A stretch of 59,059 nt of DNA from an uncultured Gallionellaceae bacterium (GTDB taxonomy: Bacteria; Pseudomonadota; Gammaproteobacteria; Burkholderiales; Gallionellaceae). Position 1 is the first letter of the stretch; each line of letters starts with the position of its first letter. The translations under genes and the position numbers were made by a program. Location of the stretch: the NCBI GenBank assembly GCA_903876625.1, contig CAIRAO010000035.1, positions 1 through 59,059 of the forward strand. The letters run 5' to 3'. The notes below the pieces were generated by a model. The model had not been told where the DNA came from. It saw nothing but the letters and a program-made list of their open reading frames with translations, and ran no database searches. Of this stretch, positions 8,457 to 16,894 are shown piece after piece.

Positions 8457-8912
8457 ATGAGCCTAATTAGCAAAATCCTGCCATTGGAAAATGTCTTGTT
8501 GGACGCGGAGTCAACTAGCAAAAAACGCGTTTTTGAGCGCGTTGGGCTGCTCTTTGAAAACTCTCAAAAACTAGCGCGCAGTCAAGTGTTCGACAGTTTG
8601 TTTGCCCGGGAGAAACTGGGTTCAACCGGGCTTGGACAAGGAGTCGCGATCCCGCATGGACGTATCAAAAATTTACGCGAAGCAGTAGCCGCGTTTATAA
8701 AAACAGATAATCCCATCCCTTTTGACGCGCCGGACGGGTTACCCGTCAACTTGATTTTTGTGCTACTTGTACCCGAAAGGGCAACCGATTTGCATTTGCA
8801 GCTTTTGGGGGAACTCGCGCAGATGTTCAGCAATGATTCCTTCCGCGAGAGTTTGCTGGCAAATAACGATCCTGCTGTTATTCATCAAATTTTTGCAGAT
8901 TGGCAAGGATAG
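8457..8912 (+). CDS. ptsN: Nitrogen-regulatory PTS EIIA component PtsN
   Basis: PtsN (EIIA-Ntr) is the end of a phosphorelay (PtsP-NPr-PtsN) that signals nitrogen and carbon status and often controls potassium uptake. Its phospho-accepting His is in AIPHGRI (His67 with the start used here). The track ORF starts at GTG 8445. ATG 8457 (MSLISKIL) is preferred because an AGGTG sits 9 bases upstream and the N-terminus then matches the family. It is followed after 7 bases by hprK. Confidence 0.92.
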   Translation: MSLISKILPLENVLLDAESTSKKRVFERVGLLFENSQKLARSQVFDSLFAREKLGSTGLGQGVAIPHGRIKNLREAVAAFIKTDNPIPFDAPDGLPVNLIFVLLVPERATDLHLQLLGELAQMFSNDSFRESLLANNDPAVIHQIFADWQG

Positions 8913-8919
8913 AATCACC

Positions 8920-9858
8920 GTGGCTCAAGTCAATATTCTTAAACTTTTTCAGGACAAACAAGAGCGCCTTGCGCTGACTTGGGTAGCCGGTAGCGACGGA
9001 GCCGACAGAGTGTTGGAGAGTGAGATCGTCAATTCATCCGATAAGGGAATCATCGGCCACCTCAATTTTATACATCCCAACTGGGTTCAAGTCATCAGTA
9101 ACACAGAGTTGGAGTATCTGCGTAATCTCGCGCCGGCAGCTTTAGGGGAAACGTTTGCAAACTTGCAATCATCAGGTTCCTTCTGCCTGATTCTTGCGGG
9201 CGTGGCAGAAGTTCCTCCCGAACTGATTGCTTTTGCAAATAACTCGCGAACACCTCTTTTTAAGTCACCGCAAAATAGCGTGCAATTGATGTGGATGGTG
9301 CGCCACTACATCATCAAGGAACTGGCTGAATCAACCACCCGACATGGCGTATTTTTGGATGTGCTCGGCGTGGGGGTGATGATCACCGGAGATAGCGGTG
9401 TAGGCAAAAGCGAATTGGCACTGGAACTCATCACACGCGGCAATGGTCTGGTTGCAGACGACATTACCGAATTCTATCGAGTTTCACCTGAAACCGTGGA
9501 AGGCCGTTGCCCGGAATTGTTGCGTGATTTTCTTGAGGTACGCGGCTTGGGTATACTTAATATCCGAACAATGTTTGGCGAAACTGCTGTGCGACGCAAG
9601 AAAAGTTTAAAACTCATTGTGCATCTGCATCGCCCGTCCGGAAGTGATCTTTCCAAAATGGAGCGCCTGCCGCTGCATGCCAGCTTTCAGGATATTCTTG
9701 GCATTAGTGTCAGCACCGTTAGCATACCGGTGATGGCAGGTCGCAACCTTGCGGTTCTGGTTGAAGCCGCATCACGCAATTTTGTGTTGCAGCAACGCGG
9801 CATCGACACCATGCAGGAATTCATTGCCCGTCACGAAAAGCATATGCTGGAGGAATAG
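8920..9858 (+). CDS. hprK: HPr kinase/phosphorylase HprK
   Basis: A bifunctional enzyme that phosphorylates or dephosphorylates HPr on serine, here beside ptsN and rapZ as is usual in betaproteobacteria. The GTG at 8920 ([10 protein letters not shown]) with AAGGA upstream gives 312 residues, the normal length; the longer track ORF runs back into ptsN. The N-terminal domain covers about 1-130. The catalytic domain carries the P-loop [14 protein letters not shown] (157-170) and the HprK signature [15 protein letters not shown]. Confidence 0.94.
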   Translation: MAQVNILKLFQDKQERLALTWVAGSDGADRVLESEIVNSSDKGIIGHLNFIHPNWVQVISNTELEYLRNLAPAALGETFANLQSSGSFCLILAGVAEVPPELIAFANNSRTPLFKSPQNSVQLMWMVRHYIIKELAESTTRHGVFLDVLGVGVMITGDSGVGKSELALELITRGNGLVADDITEFYRVSPETVEGRCPELLRDFLEVRGLGILNIRTMFGETAVRRKKSLKLIVHLHRPSGSDLSKMERLPLHASFQDILGISVSTVSIPVMAGRNLAVLVEAASRNFVLQQRGIDTMQEFIARHEKHMLEE

Positions 9859-9862
9859 AACC

Positions 9863-10699
9863 ATGCAGCTATTTTTGATCAGTGGTTTATCAGGTTCCGG
9901 CAAGAGCGTTGCGCTAAAAATGTTGGAAGACAGCGGTTACTATTGTGTAGACAATCTTCCTGCCGAATTGTTGAATGTTTTGATGAACACTCTAAAACTG
10001 TCGGGAGTCAATAAAGTTGCCGTCAGCATCGACGTACGCAGCGGCAACGGAATCCTGCTTATGCCGCAATACATCGATAATATCAGGAAGCAAGGAACCG
10101 ATGTGCATGTGCTGTTCCTCGATGCGAAAACCGAAACACTGGTAAAACGATTTTCCGAAACCCGACGTCTGCATCCTCTTAGTGATGGAGTGCTTACCCT
10201 AACTGAATGCGTGGCCCATGAACGCGAATTACTGGCTGAAATTAGCAACATCGGCCACCATATTGATACCAGTGAACTCAATGCGAATGCACTGCGCGCC
10301 TGGATCAAGCAATTCATCATGCTGGATCGTGCACGTCTTACCTTGTTGTTCGAATCCTTTGGTTTTAAAAACGGCCTGCCTTTGGATGCTGATCTGGTCT
10401 ACGATGTAAGATGTCTGCCAAACCCCCATTATGACGCCACGTTACGCCCGCTGACCGGACGCGATGCGCCTGTTATACAATTCCTGGACGAACTTCCTCT
10501 GGTGCAAAAAATGTATGCGGACATTCGCACCTTCGTAGAAGAATGGTTACCTTGTTTCGTCGCAGACAATCGCAGCTATATCACGGTGGGAATTGGTTGT
10601 ACCGGCGGACAACACCGTTCAGTTTATCTTGCCGAAAAGCTAACACAACATTTTAAAACCCGGCAACAAGTTTTGTTGCGCCATCGCGAACTCCCATAG
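9863..10699 (+). CDS. rapZ: RNase adapter protein RapZ
   Basis: RapZ is a nucleotide- and RNA-binding protein; in enterobacteria it guides RNase E to the GlmZ sRNA and so controls glucosamine-6-phosphate synthase. The P-loop GLSGSGKS is at residues 8-15. The C-terminal domain carries the diagnostic [15 protein letters not shown] motif. The start at ATG 9863 (GGAGGAATAG upstream, 5 bases after hprK) gives 278 residues; the track ORF reads back into hprK. Confidence 0.94.
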   Translation: MQLFLISGLSGSGKSVALKMLEDSGYYCVDNLPAELLNVLMNTLKLSGVNKVAVSIDVRSGNGILLMPQYIDNIRKQGTDVHVLFLDAKTETLVKRFSETRRLHPLSDGVLTLTECVAHERELLAEISNIGHHIDTSELNANALRAWIKQFIMLDRARLTLLFESFGFKNGLPLDADLVYDVRCLPNPHYDATLRPLTGRDAPVIQFLDELPLVQKMYADIRTFVEEWLPCFVADNRSYITVGIGCTGGQHRSVYLAEKLTQHFKTRQQVLLRHRELP

Positions 10700-10710
10700 C
10701 GATTCTGAAA

Positions 10711-11085
10711 GTGTTTTCCATTCACCTCATCAAACCCGGTGATTACCTCACCCTTTTAGTCGGGGTGCTTTGTACCGTTTGGCTCACTTTGATGCTTTGG
10801 TCTGGCGGTGTTGCCAACAAAGCAATTATTCGTGCAGGTGGAAAAATATTTCGCGAAGTTGCGCTATCTAATGATCAAACCATCGAAGTTCCCGGCCCTC
10901 TCGGTGTGAGCATTATCACCATCGAAGAACATAAAGCCCGGATCACTTCAGACCCTAGCCCGAGACAATATTGTGTTCATCAAGGTTGGCTGCAACAATC
11001 CGGAGAAATTGCAATCTGTTTGCCCAACCAGGTAAGCGTTGAACTCACCGGTGGCGATAAGAAATATGACAGCCTCAATTATTAA
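10711..11085 (+). CDS. NusG domain II-containing membrane-anchored protein
   Basis: A 124-residue protein starting at GTG. One N-terminal transmembrane helix (YLTLLVGVLCTVWLTLMLW) is followed by a small beta-rich extracytoplasmic domain with the NusG-II family pattern (IRAGGKIFREV, then C-x3-G-W...GEIAICLPNQV). The family is usually encoded directly upstream of a Gx transporter gene, as here (20-base overlap), and has been linked to redox or quinone/heme-related envelope functions only by context. The function is unknown. Confidence 0.75.
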   Translation: MFSIHLIKPGDYLTLLVGVLCTVWLTLMLWSGGVANKAIIRAGGKIFREVALSNDQTIEVPGPLGVSIITIEEHKARITSDPSPRQYCVHQGWLQQSGEIAICLPNQVSVELTGGDKKYDSLNY

Positions 11086-11614
11086 GCTCGACACCACCGC
11101 TGAAGACCGCCACATTGCGAGGATGGCCGCAGTGGCACTCGGTCTTAGCGTGCTTGAAAATGCCATCCCTTCGCCACTACCCGGTGTCAAACCAGGACTA
11201 GCAAATATCGTTACTCTCATCGTTCTTGAGCGTTTTGGTTGGCGAGCGGCGGCTTGGGTTTCCTTGCTACGCGTGGTTGCCGGTAGTTTGTTATTTGGTA
11301 ATTTTCTTGCTCCAGGATTTTTTCTTAGTTTATCCGGAGCAACTTGTAGCCTCGCGGTGCTTGCTCTGAGCCGGCACTTGCCTCAACGCTGGTTTGGCGC
11401 GGTTACCCACAGCATCATTGCCGCATTCGCACACATCGCAGGGCAAATGAGCGTGGTTTATCTGTGGCTCATTCCACACAGCGGCATTGCCTACCTTATC
11501 CCCATTTTCGCGACTGCGGCTTTGATATTTGGTACAGTGAACGGATTGATCGTCGCAAGTTTCAGGGATGAAGTGGAACCAGTTCCCTTTCGCCCCGAAG
11601 GTGGATTAACTTGA
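11066..11614 (+). CDS. Gx transporter family membrane protein (Hpre_diP_synt_I fold)
   Basis: The protein has 182 residues from ATG 11066 (MTASIIKLD). The track start, TTG 11039, reads further into the previous gene. It contains four to five hydrophobic helices, with the family signature LPGVKPGLANIVTLIVL near residue 40 and LSLSGATCSL later. It belongs to the family named for heptaprenyl diphosphate synthase component I, whose members are predicted small-molecule transporters (S-component-like). The substrate is unknown. It is coupled to the NusG-II gene and ends the long rpoN-ptsN operon; a repeat-derived hairpin follows. Confidence 0.75.
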   Translation: MTASIIKLDTTAEDRHIARMAAVALGLSVLENAIPSPLPGVKPGLANIVTLIVLERFGWRAAAWVSLLRVVAGSLLFGNFLAPGFFLSLSGATCSLAVLALSRHLPQRWFGAVTHSIIAAFAHIAGQMSVVYLWLIPHSGIAYLIPIFATAALIFGTVNGLIVASFRDEVEPVPFRPEGGLT

Positions 11615-11688
11615 AACAAAAACAAATCCCCCTCCGCTTCGCTCCACCCACTTTGTAAAAGGGGGGCTAGGGGGGATTTATTTTTGTT
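11615..11688. repeat. Inverted repeat element / terminator after Gx transporter gene
   Basis: Nineteen-base arms (AACAAAAACAAATCCCCCT and its near-perfect complement AGGGGGG-ATTTATTTTTGTT) enclose a GC-rich centre. The 3' arm ends in a T-rich run, so on the plus strand it could also end transcription. The look is that of a small mobile palindrome (MITE-like), different from family A. It starts directly after the stop codon. Confidence 0.7.
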
Positions 11689-11733
11689 ACATCATTCAGC
11701 GTGAACAAACTCTCCTTCAACAAGGATGAAACC

Positions 11734-12339
11734 ATGAAAACCATTACCCTAGCCTTTACCGGCGCTTCCGGCCTGCCTTACGGCATGCGCCTGCTTGAAT
11801 GCCTTTTGCAAAGTGGTCAACGTGTGCATCTGGTCTATTCACAAGCCGCGCAAATCGTTGCCAAACAGGAACTGCATTTCGTATTGCCGAATCGTCCGCA
11901 AGACGCGGAACTAATGTTCGCGGAACATTTTGGAAAATTTAGCGGCGAGTTAAAAATATTCGGCATTCAAGACTGGTACGCGCCGATGGCCTCCGGCTCC
12001 AATCCGGGTGATGCAATGGTGGTGTGCCCCTGCACAATGGGCACGCTCGGCAAGATCGCCGGCGGCATCAGCGATGACCTGATTGCCCGCGCTGCAGATG
12101 TGATGCTAAAAGAAAAGCGTACTCTGATATTGGTACCGCGCGAAATGCCCTTCTCCTCGATTCATCTGGAGAACATGCTCAAACTCTCCCACGCAGGCGC
12201 GGTGATCATGCCACCCAATCCCGGTTTTTATCATCATCCGCAAAGTGTGCAGGATATTGTAGACTTTGTGGTCGCTCGGATATTGGATCACCTGGGTGTT
12301 GAGCAAAAATTGATGAAGCCTTGGGGAGAAAACACTTAA
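11734..12339 (+). CDS. ubiX: UbiX-type flavin prenyltransferase
   Basis: UbiX attaches a dimethylallyl group to FMN, making prenylated FMN for UbiD-type decarboxylases (ubiquinone synthesis or aromatic acid decarboxylation). Motifs are the FMN-binding TGASGLPYGMRLLE, the segment VVCPCTMGTLGKIAGGISDDLIARAADV, and the conserved LVPREMPFSSIHLENML. ATG 11734 with AAGGATG upstream gives 201 residues; the track GTG at 11701 adds an unsupported 11-residue extension. No ubiD is adjacent. Confidence 0.92.
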   Translation: MKTITLAFTGASGLPYGMRLLECLLQSGQRVHLVYSQAAQIVAKQELHFVLPNRPQDAELMFAEHFGKFSGELKIFGIQDWYAPMASGSNPGDAMVVCPCTMGTLGKIAGGISDDLIARAADVMLKEKRTLILVPREMPFSSIHLENMLKLSHAGAVIMPPNPGFYHHPQSVQDIVDFVVARILDHLGVEQKLMKPWGENT

Positions 12340-12415
12340 GTATTTGGTTTACCCCTGACACACCCTAAAAAGCGTAATATTCCAAACCGGCAATACGTAA
12401 CAAGGAGGAATGCAA

Positions 12416-12997
12416 ATGTTCCAAATACGAGTTCATGGTCGCGGTGGTCAGGGTGTTGTAACAGCCACTGAAATGTTGTCGGTTGCTGCATTTGAAGAAG
12501 GCCGGCACGCGCAGGCTTTCCCCAGTTTCGGGTCGGAGCGCACGGGTGCGCCCGTGGTCGCTTTCTGCCGCATCGACAATAAAGAAATTCGCTTGCGCGA
12601 ACCCATCATGGAACCGGATGCGCTCATCATTCAAGATTCCACACTGTTGCATCAGATTGATGTATTTGCCGGATTGAAACAAGACGGCTATGTATTACTC
12701 AATTCACATCACAGCTTTGAGACACTCGGCTTGGGCGACATCTTGAAAGGACGAAAATCAGAACGTTTCAGTACGTTGCACGCCACTGAGCTGGGACTCA
12801 AACATATCGGCCGTCCTATACCGAACGTACCTCTTATCGCCGGATTCGCCGCGTTATCCGGCATGTTCAAATTGGAATCGGTGATCATGGCAATTAACGA
12901 AAAATTTTCCGGTAAAGTAGCCGAAGGGAATATCGCTGCAGCCACAGAAGCCTATACTCTGGTCAAAGAACAAATGAAGGAGCATGCGAATGCTTAA
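12416..12997 (+). CDS. Pyruvate:ferredoxin oxidoreductase gamma subunit
   Basis: This is the gamma (PorC/PorG-type) subunit of a multi-subunit 2-oxoacid:ferredoxin oxidoreductase. VHGRGGQGVVTATEML is the family opening, and HAQAFPSFGSERTGAPV follows. The ATG at 12416 is chosen because AAGGAGG lies 7 bases upstream; the ATG at 12410 is too close to it. That gives 193 residues. It overlaps the alpha gene by 8 bases. Confidence 0.9.
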   Translation: MFQIRVHGRGGQGVVTATEMLSVAAFEEGRHAQAFPSFGSERTGAPVVAFCRIDNKEIRLREPIMEPDALIIQDSTLLHQIDVFAGLKQDGYVLLNSHHSFETLGLGDILKGRKSERFSTLHATELGLKHIGRPIPNVPLIAGFAALSGMFKLESVIMAINEKFSGKVAEGNIAAATEAYTLVKEQMKEHANA

Positions 12998-14243
12998 ACA
13001 AACCGAAGGAAGTAAAGCTGTCGCTGAAGCCGTTGCGCTGTGCCGTCCGGAAGTGATTTGTGCCTACCCTATTTCCCCACAGACTCATATCGTCGAGGCG
13101 TTGGGAGAAATGGTGAAGTCCGGTGATCTGCCCAATTGCGAATTTATCAATGTGGAAAGCGAATTCGCCGCGATGTCGGTAGCGATTGGTTCGTCTGCTG
13201 CGGGTGCGCGCTCATACACAGCAACAGCATCGCAAGGTCTGTTGTTTATGGTCGAGGCTGTTTACAATGCATCAGGCTTGGGCTTGCCCATTGTGATGAC
13301 GGTAGCAAACCGCGCTATCGGCGCGCCAATTAATATCTGGAACGACCATTCAGACTCCCTCTCGCAACGTGATTCCGGCTGGATGCAATTGTTCGCCGAA
13401 ACCAATCAGGAAGCGCTTGATCTGCATATCCAGGCTTTTCGCTTGGCCGAAGAATTATCCATGCCCATTATGGTGTGCATGGATGGTTTCATTCTCACTC
13501 ACGCTTTTGAGCGTGTGGACATTCCTACTCAAGCGCAAGTTGATGCCTATTTGCCGCCATTTGATCCGCGACAATCGCTAGACCCGAGCGAACCTGTATC
13601 CATTGGCGCAATGGTCGGCCCCGAAGCATTTATGGAAGTAAAATATTTGGCACACGCCAAACAGATGCAGGCATTGGAATTAATTCCGCAACTGGCTGCA
13701 GAATTCAAGCAAATTTTCGGGCGAGAGAGCGGAGGGCTAGTGCGCACTTATTGTATTGAAGATGCAGATACAATCATCATCGCAATGGGTTCGATACTCG
13801 GCACTATTAAAGACACAGTGGATGAAATGCGCGAGAAAGGTCACAAGATCGGGGTGCTTGGCATCATCAGCTATCGCCCTTTCCCACTCGCTCAAGTACG
13901 TGCCGCACTGGTCAATTGCAAACGTTTCCTGGTGCTGGAAAAAAGCCTTGCAGTCGGTATGGGAGGTATCGTGGCCACTGATGTGCGGATGGCGGTGACT
14001 GGCACTGGGATCAAAGGATTTACTGCCATCGCGGGTTTAGGTGGTCGCTCAATACCCAAAGCATCTTTGCACAAGCTTTTTAGACTAGCGGAGAAAGAAG
14101 ATCTGCAGCCCGTTACTTTCGTCGATCTCGATTGGGATGCAGTCAACAAACAATTGGAACGCGAGCGGCAAACACGCCACTCCGGACCTATCGCCGAAAA
14201 TATTCTGCACGATAAAGGCATCGTGTCAGCGAAATTCGGTTAA
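12990..14243 (+). CDS. porA: Pyruvate:ferredoxin oxidoreductase alpha subunit
   Basis: The alpha subunit (417 residues) carries the pyrimidine-binding and domain II folds. The N-terminus has AYPISPQTHIVEAL (the YPITPxT motif) and ESEFAAMSVAIGSSAAGAR. The stretch NRAIGAPINIWNDHSDSLSQRD and the following GWMQLF are typical of pyruvate-type PorA rather than 2-oxoglutarate KorA. It oxidises pyruvate plus CoA to acetyl-CoA and CO2, or runs in reverse with low-potential electrons. The start at 12990 has AAGGAG 7 bases upstream. Confidence 0.9.
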   Translation: MLKQTEGSKAVAEAVALCRPEVICAYPISPQTHIVEALGEMVKSGDLPNCEFINVESEFAAMSVAIGSSAAGARSYTATASQGLLFMVEAVYNASGLGLPIVMTVANRAIGAPINIWNDHSDSLSQRDSGWMQLFAETNQEALDLHIQAFRLAEELSMPIMVCMDGFILTHAFERVDIPTQAQVDAYLPPFDPRQSLDPSEPVSIGAMVGPEAFMEVKYLAHAKQMQALELIPQLAAEFKQIFGRESGGLVRTYCIEDADTIIIAMGSILGTIKDTVDEMREKGHKIGVLGIISYRPFPLAQVRAALVNCKRFLVLEKSLAVGMGGIVATDVRMAVTGTGIKGFTAIAGLGGRSIPKASLHKLFRLAEKEDLQPVTFVDLDWDAVNKQLERERQTRHSGPIAENILHDKGIVSAKFG

Positions 14244-14255
14244 GGAGAGATCACC

Positions 14256-15266
14256 ATGGGATTTCAAACTGTCAAATTCTACCAAACCGGAACTTTCACT
14301 GTCGGCAATCGTTTACTTGAGCCAGATGAGCGCAGTGTGCAAGCAAACGAACACCGCAGCAATTCTATCAACTCCGGTCATCGAGCCTGTCAAGGCTGTG
14401 GAGAAGCGCTCGGGGCGCGTTACGCCATTGATGCAGCGATGGCCGAAAGTAATGGGCAATTGATCGCTGCGAATGCCACAGGATGCCTTGAGGTTTTTTC
14501 CACACCCTATCCGGAATCATCATGGCAGTTGCCGTGGATTCACTCTCTTTTTGGCAACGCTCCCGCTGTTGCCACCGGCATCGCGGCGGCGATGAAAGTC
14601 AAAAAACGTCACGATGTGCGTGTTGTTGCACAAGGTGGCGACGGTGGCACAACGGATATCGGCTTTGGGTGTTTGTCCGGTATGTTCGAACGCAACGATG
14701 ATGTGTTGTACATCTGCTACGACAACGAAGCCTACATGAACACCGGTGTGCAGCGCTCCAGTGCGACCCCACCTGCAGCTCGTACTGCAACGACGATGCC
14801 TGTAGGCAAAGAACCGGGTAATGTCTTCGGCCAAGGCAAGAACGTGCCGGAGATCGCCATGGCGCACAATATTCCCTATGTCGCCACGGCGACAGTTGCC
14901 GATCTGCGCGACCTTGAATACAAAGTGCGCAAGGCAATGAATATACGCGGAGCGCGTTACATTCAGTTATTCGTACCCTGCCCTCTTGGCTGGGGAACAG
15001 CCTCGCACGACACTATAAGGATGGCGCGACTCGCCAAAGAAACCGGTATGTTTCCTGTGTTTGAAGCAGAACACGGCGAAGTTACTGGTGTGCTGAAAAT
15101 TCGGCGCAAAGTGCCGATTGAGGATTATCTTAAACCACAAAAACGCTTTGCACATTTGTTCGGAAAAAACGCACATCCGGAAATGGTCATTAAGTTACAA
15201 GCCATCGCAGACCGTAATATTCGCAAATACGGTTTGCTGGAAGAAGGAGTCAACCAAGATGCCTAA
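14256..15266 (+). CDS. porB: Pyruvate:ferredoxin oxidoreductase beta subunit
   Basis: The beta subunit (336 residues) binds thiamine diphosphate and the proximal [4Fe-4S] cluster. All four cluster cysteines can be assigned: ACQGCGEALG (two), ATGCLEVFS, and FVPCPLGWG. The thiamine motif is GGDGGTTDIGFG with the downstream Asn in YDNEAYMNTGVQRS. GGAGAG precedes the ATG. It overlaps the next gene by 8 bases, so the four genes form one operon. Confidence 0.92.
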   Translation: MGFQTVKFYQTGTFTVGNRLLEPDERSVQANEHRSNSINSGHRACQGCGEALGARYAIDAAMAESNGQLIAANATGCLEVFSTPYPESSWQLPWIHSLFGNAPAVATGIAAAMKVKKRHDVRVVAQGGDGGTTDIGFGCLSGMFERNDDVLYICYDNEAYMNTGVQRSSATPPAARTATTMPVGKEPGNVFGQGKNVPEIAMAHNIPYVATATVADLRDLEYKVRKAMNIRGARYIQLFVPCPLGWGTASHDTIRMARLAKETGMFPVFEAEHGEVTGVLKIRRKVPIEDYLKPQKRFAHLFGKNAHPEMVIKLQAIADRNIRKYGLLEEGVNQDA

Positions 15267-16884
15267 ACCATTTGCCATCACTCTCAAACCGGGAACTTCG
15301 CTGGCCAACCTCACCGGGACATGGCGTTCGGAACGTCCGGTTTATCTGGATCGATTGCCTCCGTGCAACAACGCTTGCCCTGCCGGTGAAAATATTCAAG
15401 GCTGGCTGTTCCATGCCGAATCGGGTGAATATGAACAGGCATGGCGTGTGCTAGTGGGGGACAATCCACTGCCTGCAGTAATGGGGCGGGTGTGTTATCA
15501 CCCATGTGAAGGAGCGTGCAATCGTGGACAACTGGACAGTTCAGTCGGAATCAACTCAGTAGAAAGATTTCTCGGTGACGAAGCGATCAAACGCGGCTGG
15601 AAACTACCCGCCCCTGAGACCTCTTCCGGCAAGAAAGTTCTTGTTGTCGGCGCGGGACCATCCGGCTTGTCTGCCGCTTATCACCTGGCGCGCATGGGGC
15701 ATAAAGTCGAGATACAGGAAGCGGGACCACTGGCAGGCGGAATGATGCGTTTCGGCATTCCCAAATATCGCTTGCCACGCGAAGTACTGGATGCCGAAGT
15801 GCAACGCATCCTTGATCTCGGCGTGACACTCAAATTCAATTGTAAAGTAGCGCACATCGAACAGAGCATGAAAGAGGGCAAGTTCGATGCGGCATTTCTT
15901 GCCGTCGGTGCGCACATCGGCAAGCGCACTTTTATCCCTGCCGGTGATGCTACAAAGATCGTAGATGCTGTTTCAGTGTTGCGTTCCATGGAAGGCGAAG
16001 ACAAACCGATGCTGGGCAGGCGTGTGGTAATCTATGGTGGCGGCAACACGGCTATTGATGTCGCACGCACCGCCAAACGCCTAGGCGCAACGGAAGCCAT
16101 TATCGTTTATCGCCGCACCCGCGACAAAATGCCGGCACACGATTTCGAAGTGGAAGAAGCTTTGCAGGAAGGCGTGATGATCAAATGGCTCTCCACCATC
16201 AAACAAGCCGGTGAAGGTGAAATCACCGTTGAAAAAATGCAGCTTGACGATAAAGGCTACCCGCAGCCAACAGGAGAATATGAAACTCTTGCCGCAGACT
16301 CGGTGGTATTGGCACTCGGTCAGGATGTTGATCTCTCACTGCTCGAAGGTGTGCCGGGTCTGGAAGTGAAGGACGGCACGGTGCAAGTTTCGCCAAACAT
16401 GATGACCGGACACCCCGGCATATTCGCGGGTGGCGATATGGTACCTTCGGAGCGAACTGTTACCGTAGCTGTTGGACACGGCAAAAAGGCCGCGCGCAAC
16501 ATCGACGCCTGGTTGCGCGGAAAGACGTATCAACCTGAAGCAAAACATGAGCTGGCAGAATTCAAAAATCTCAATACCTGGTATTACTCCGATGCGCATA
16601 AAACAGTGCGACCGATGCTGGATATCATTCGTCGCCAAACCAGTTTCGATGAAGTTCAAGGAGGACTCAACGAAACGAATGCACTATTCGAAGCGCGCCG
16701 TTGCCTGTCTTGCGGCAATTGTTTTGAGTGCGATAATTGCTACGGCGTTTGTCCCGACAACGCAGTGATCAAGCTCGGCCCCGGCAAACGCTTCGATTTC
16801 AAATATGACTATTGCAAAGGATGCGGGCTGTGCGTGACGGAGTGTCCGTGTGGCGCAATTAAAATGGTGGCAGAGGAGACCTAG
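15259..16884 (+). CDS. GltD-like NAD(P)H:ferredoxin module fused to 2[4Fe-4S] ferredoxin (delta-type subunit)
   Basis: The protein has 541 residues. An N-terminal Fe-S domain of the glutamate synthase small-subunit type (CNNACPAGENIQGW and CYHPCEGACNRG) is followed by two Rossmann domains: FAD-binding VVGAGPSGLSAAYHLARMG and NADPH-binding VIYGGGNTAIDVARTA. It ends with a two-cluster ferredoxin domain (CLSCGNCFECDNCYGVCP and CKGCGLCVTECP), as in PorD. It thus joins pyrimidine-nucleotide oxidation to the ferredoxin subunit of the pyruvate oxidoreductase and probably lets the complex exchange electrons with NAD(P)H. ATG 15259 has AAGGAG 9 bases upstream; the track ORF is 47 codons too long. Confidence 0.88.
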   Translation: MPKPFAITLKPGTSLANLTGTWRSERPVYLDRLPPCNNACPAGENIQGWLFHAESGEYEQAWRVLVGDNPLPAVMGRVCYHPCEGACNRGQLDSSVGINSVERFLGDEAIKRGWKLPAPETSSGKKVLVVGAGPSGLSAAYHLARMGHKVEIQEAGPLAGGMMRFGIPKYRLPREVLDAEVQRILDLGVTLKFNCKVAHIEQSMKEGKFDAAFLAVGAHIGKRTFIPAGDATKIVDAVSVLRSMEGEDKPMLGRRVVIYGGGNTAIDVARTAKRLGATEAIIVYRRTRDKMPAHDFEVEEALQEGVMIKWLSTIKQAGEGEITVEKMQLDDKGYPQPTGEYETLAADSVVLALGQDVDLSLLEGVPGLEVKDGTVQVSPNMMTGHPGIFAGGDMVPSERTVTVAVGHGKKAARNIDAWLRGKTYQPEAKHELAEFKNLNTWYYSDAHKTVRPMLDIIRRQTSFDEVQGGLNETNALFEARRCLSCGNCFECDNCYGVCPDNAVIKLGPGKRFDFKYDYCKGCGLCVTECPCGAIKMVAEET

Positions 16885-16894
16885 CCAATGCTAA

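Noticed and set aside
15118-15258. N-terminal extension of the GltD-ferredoxin gene as in the ORF track
   Set aside because: It lies inside porB in another frame and starts with TTG; the ATG at 15259 has AAGGAG at the right distance.
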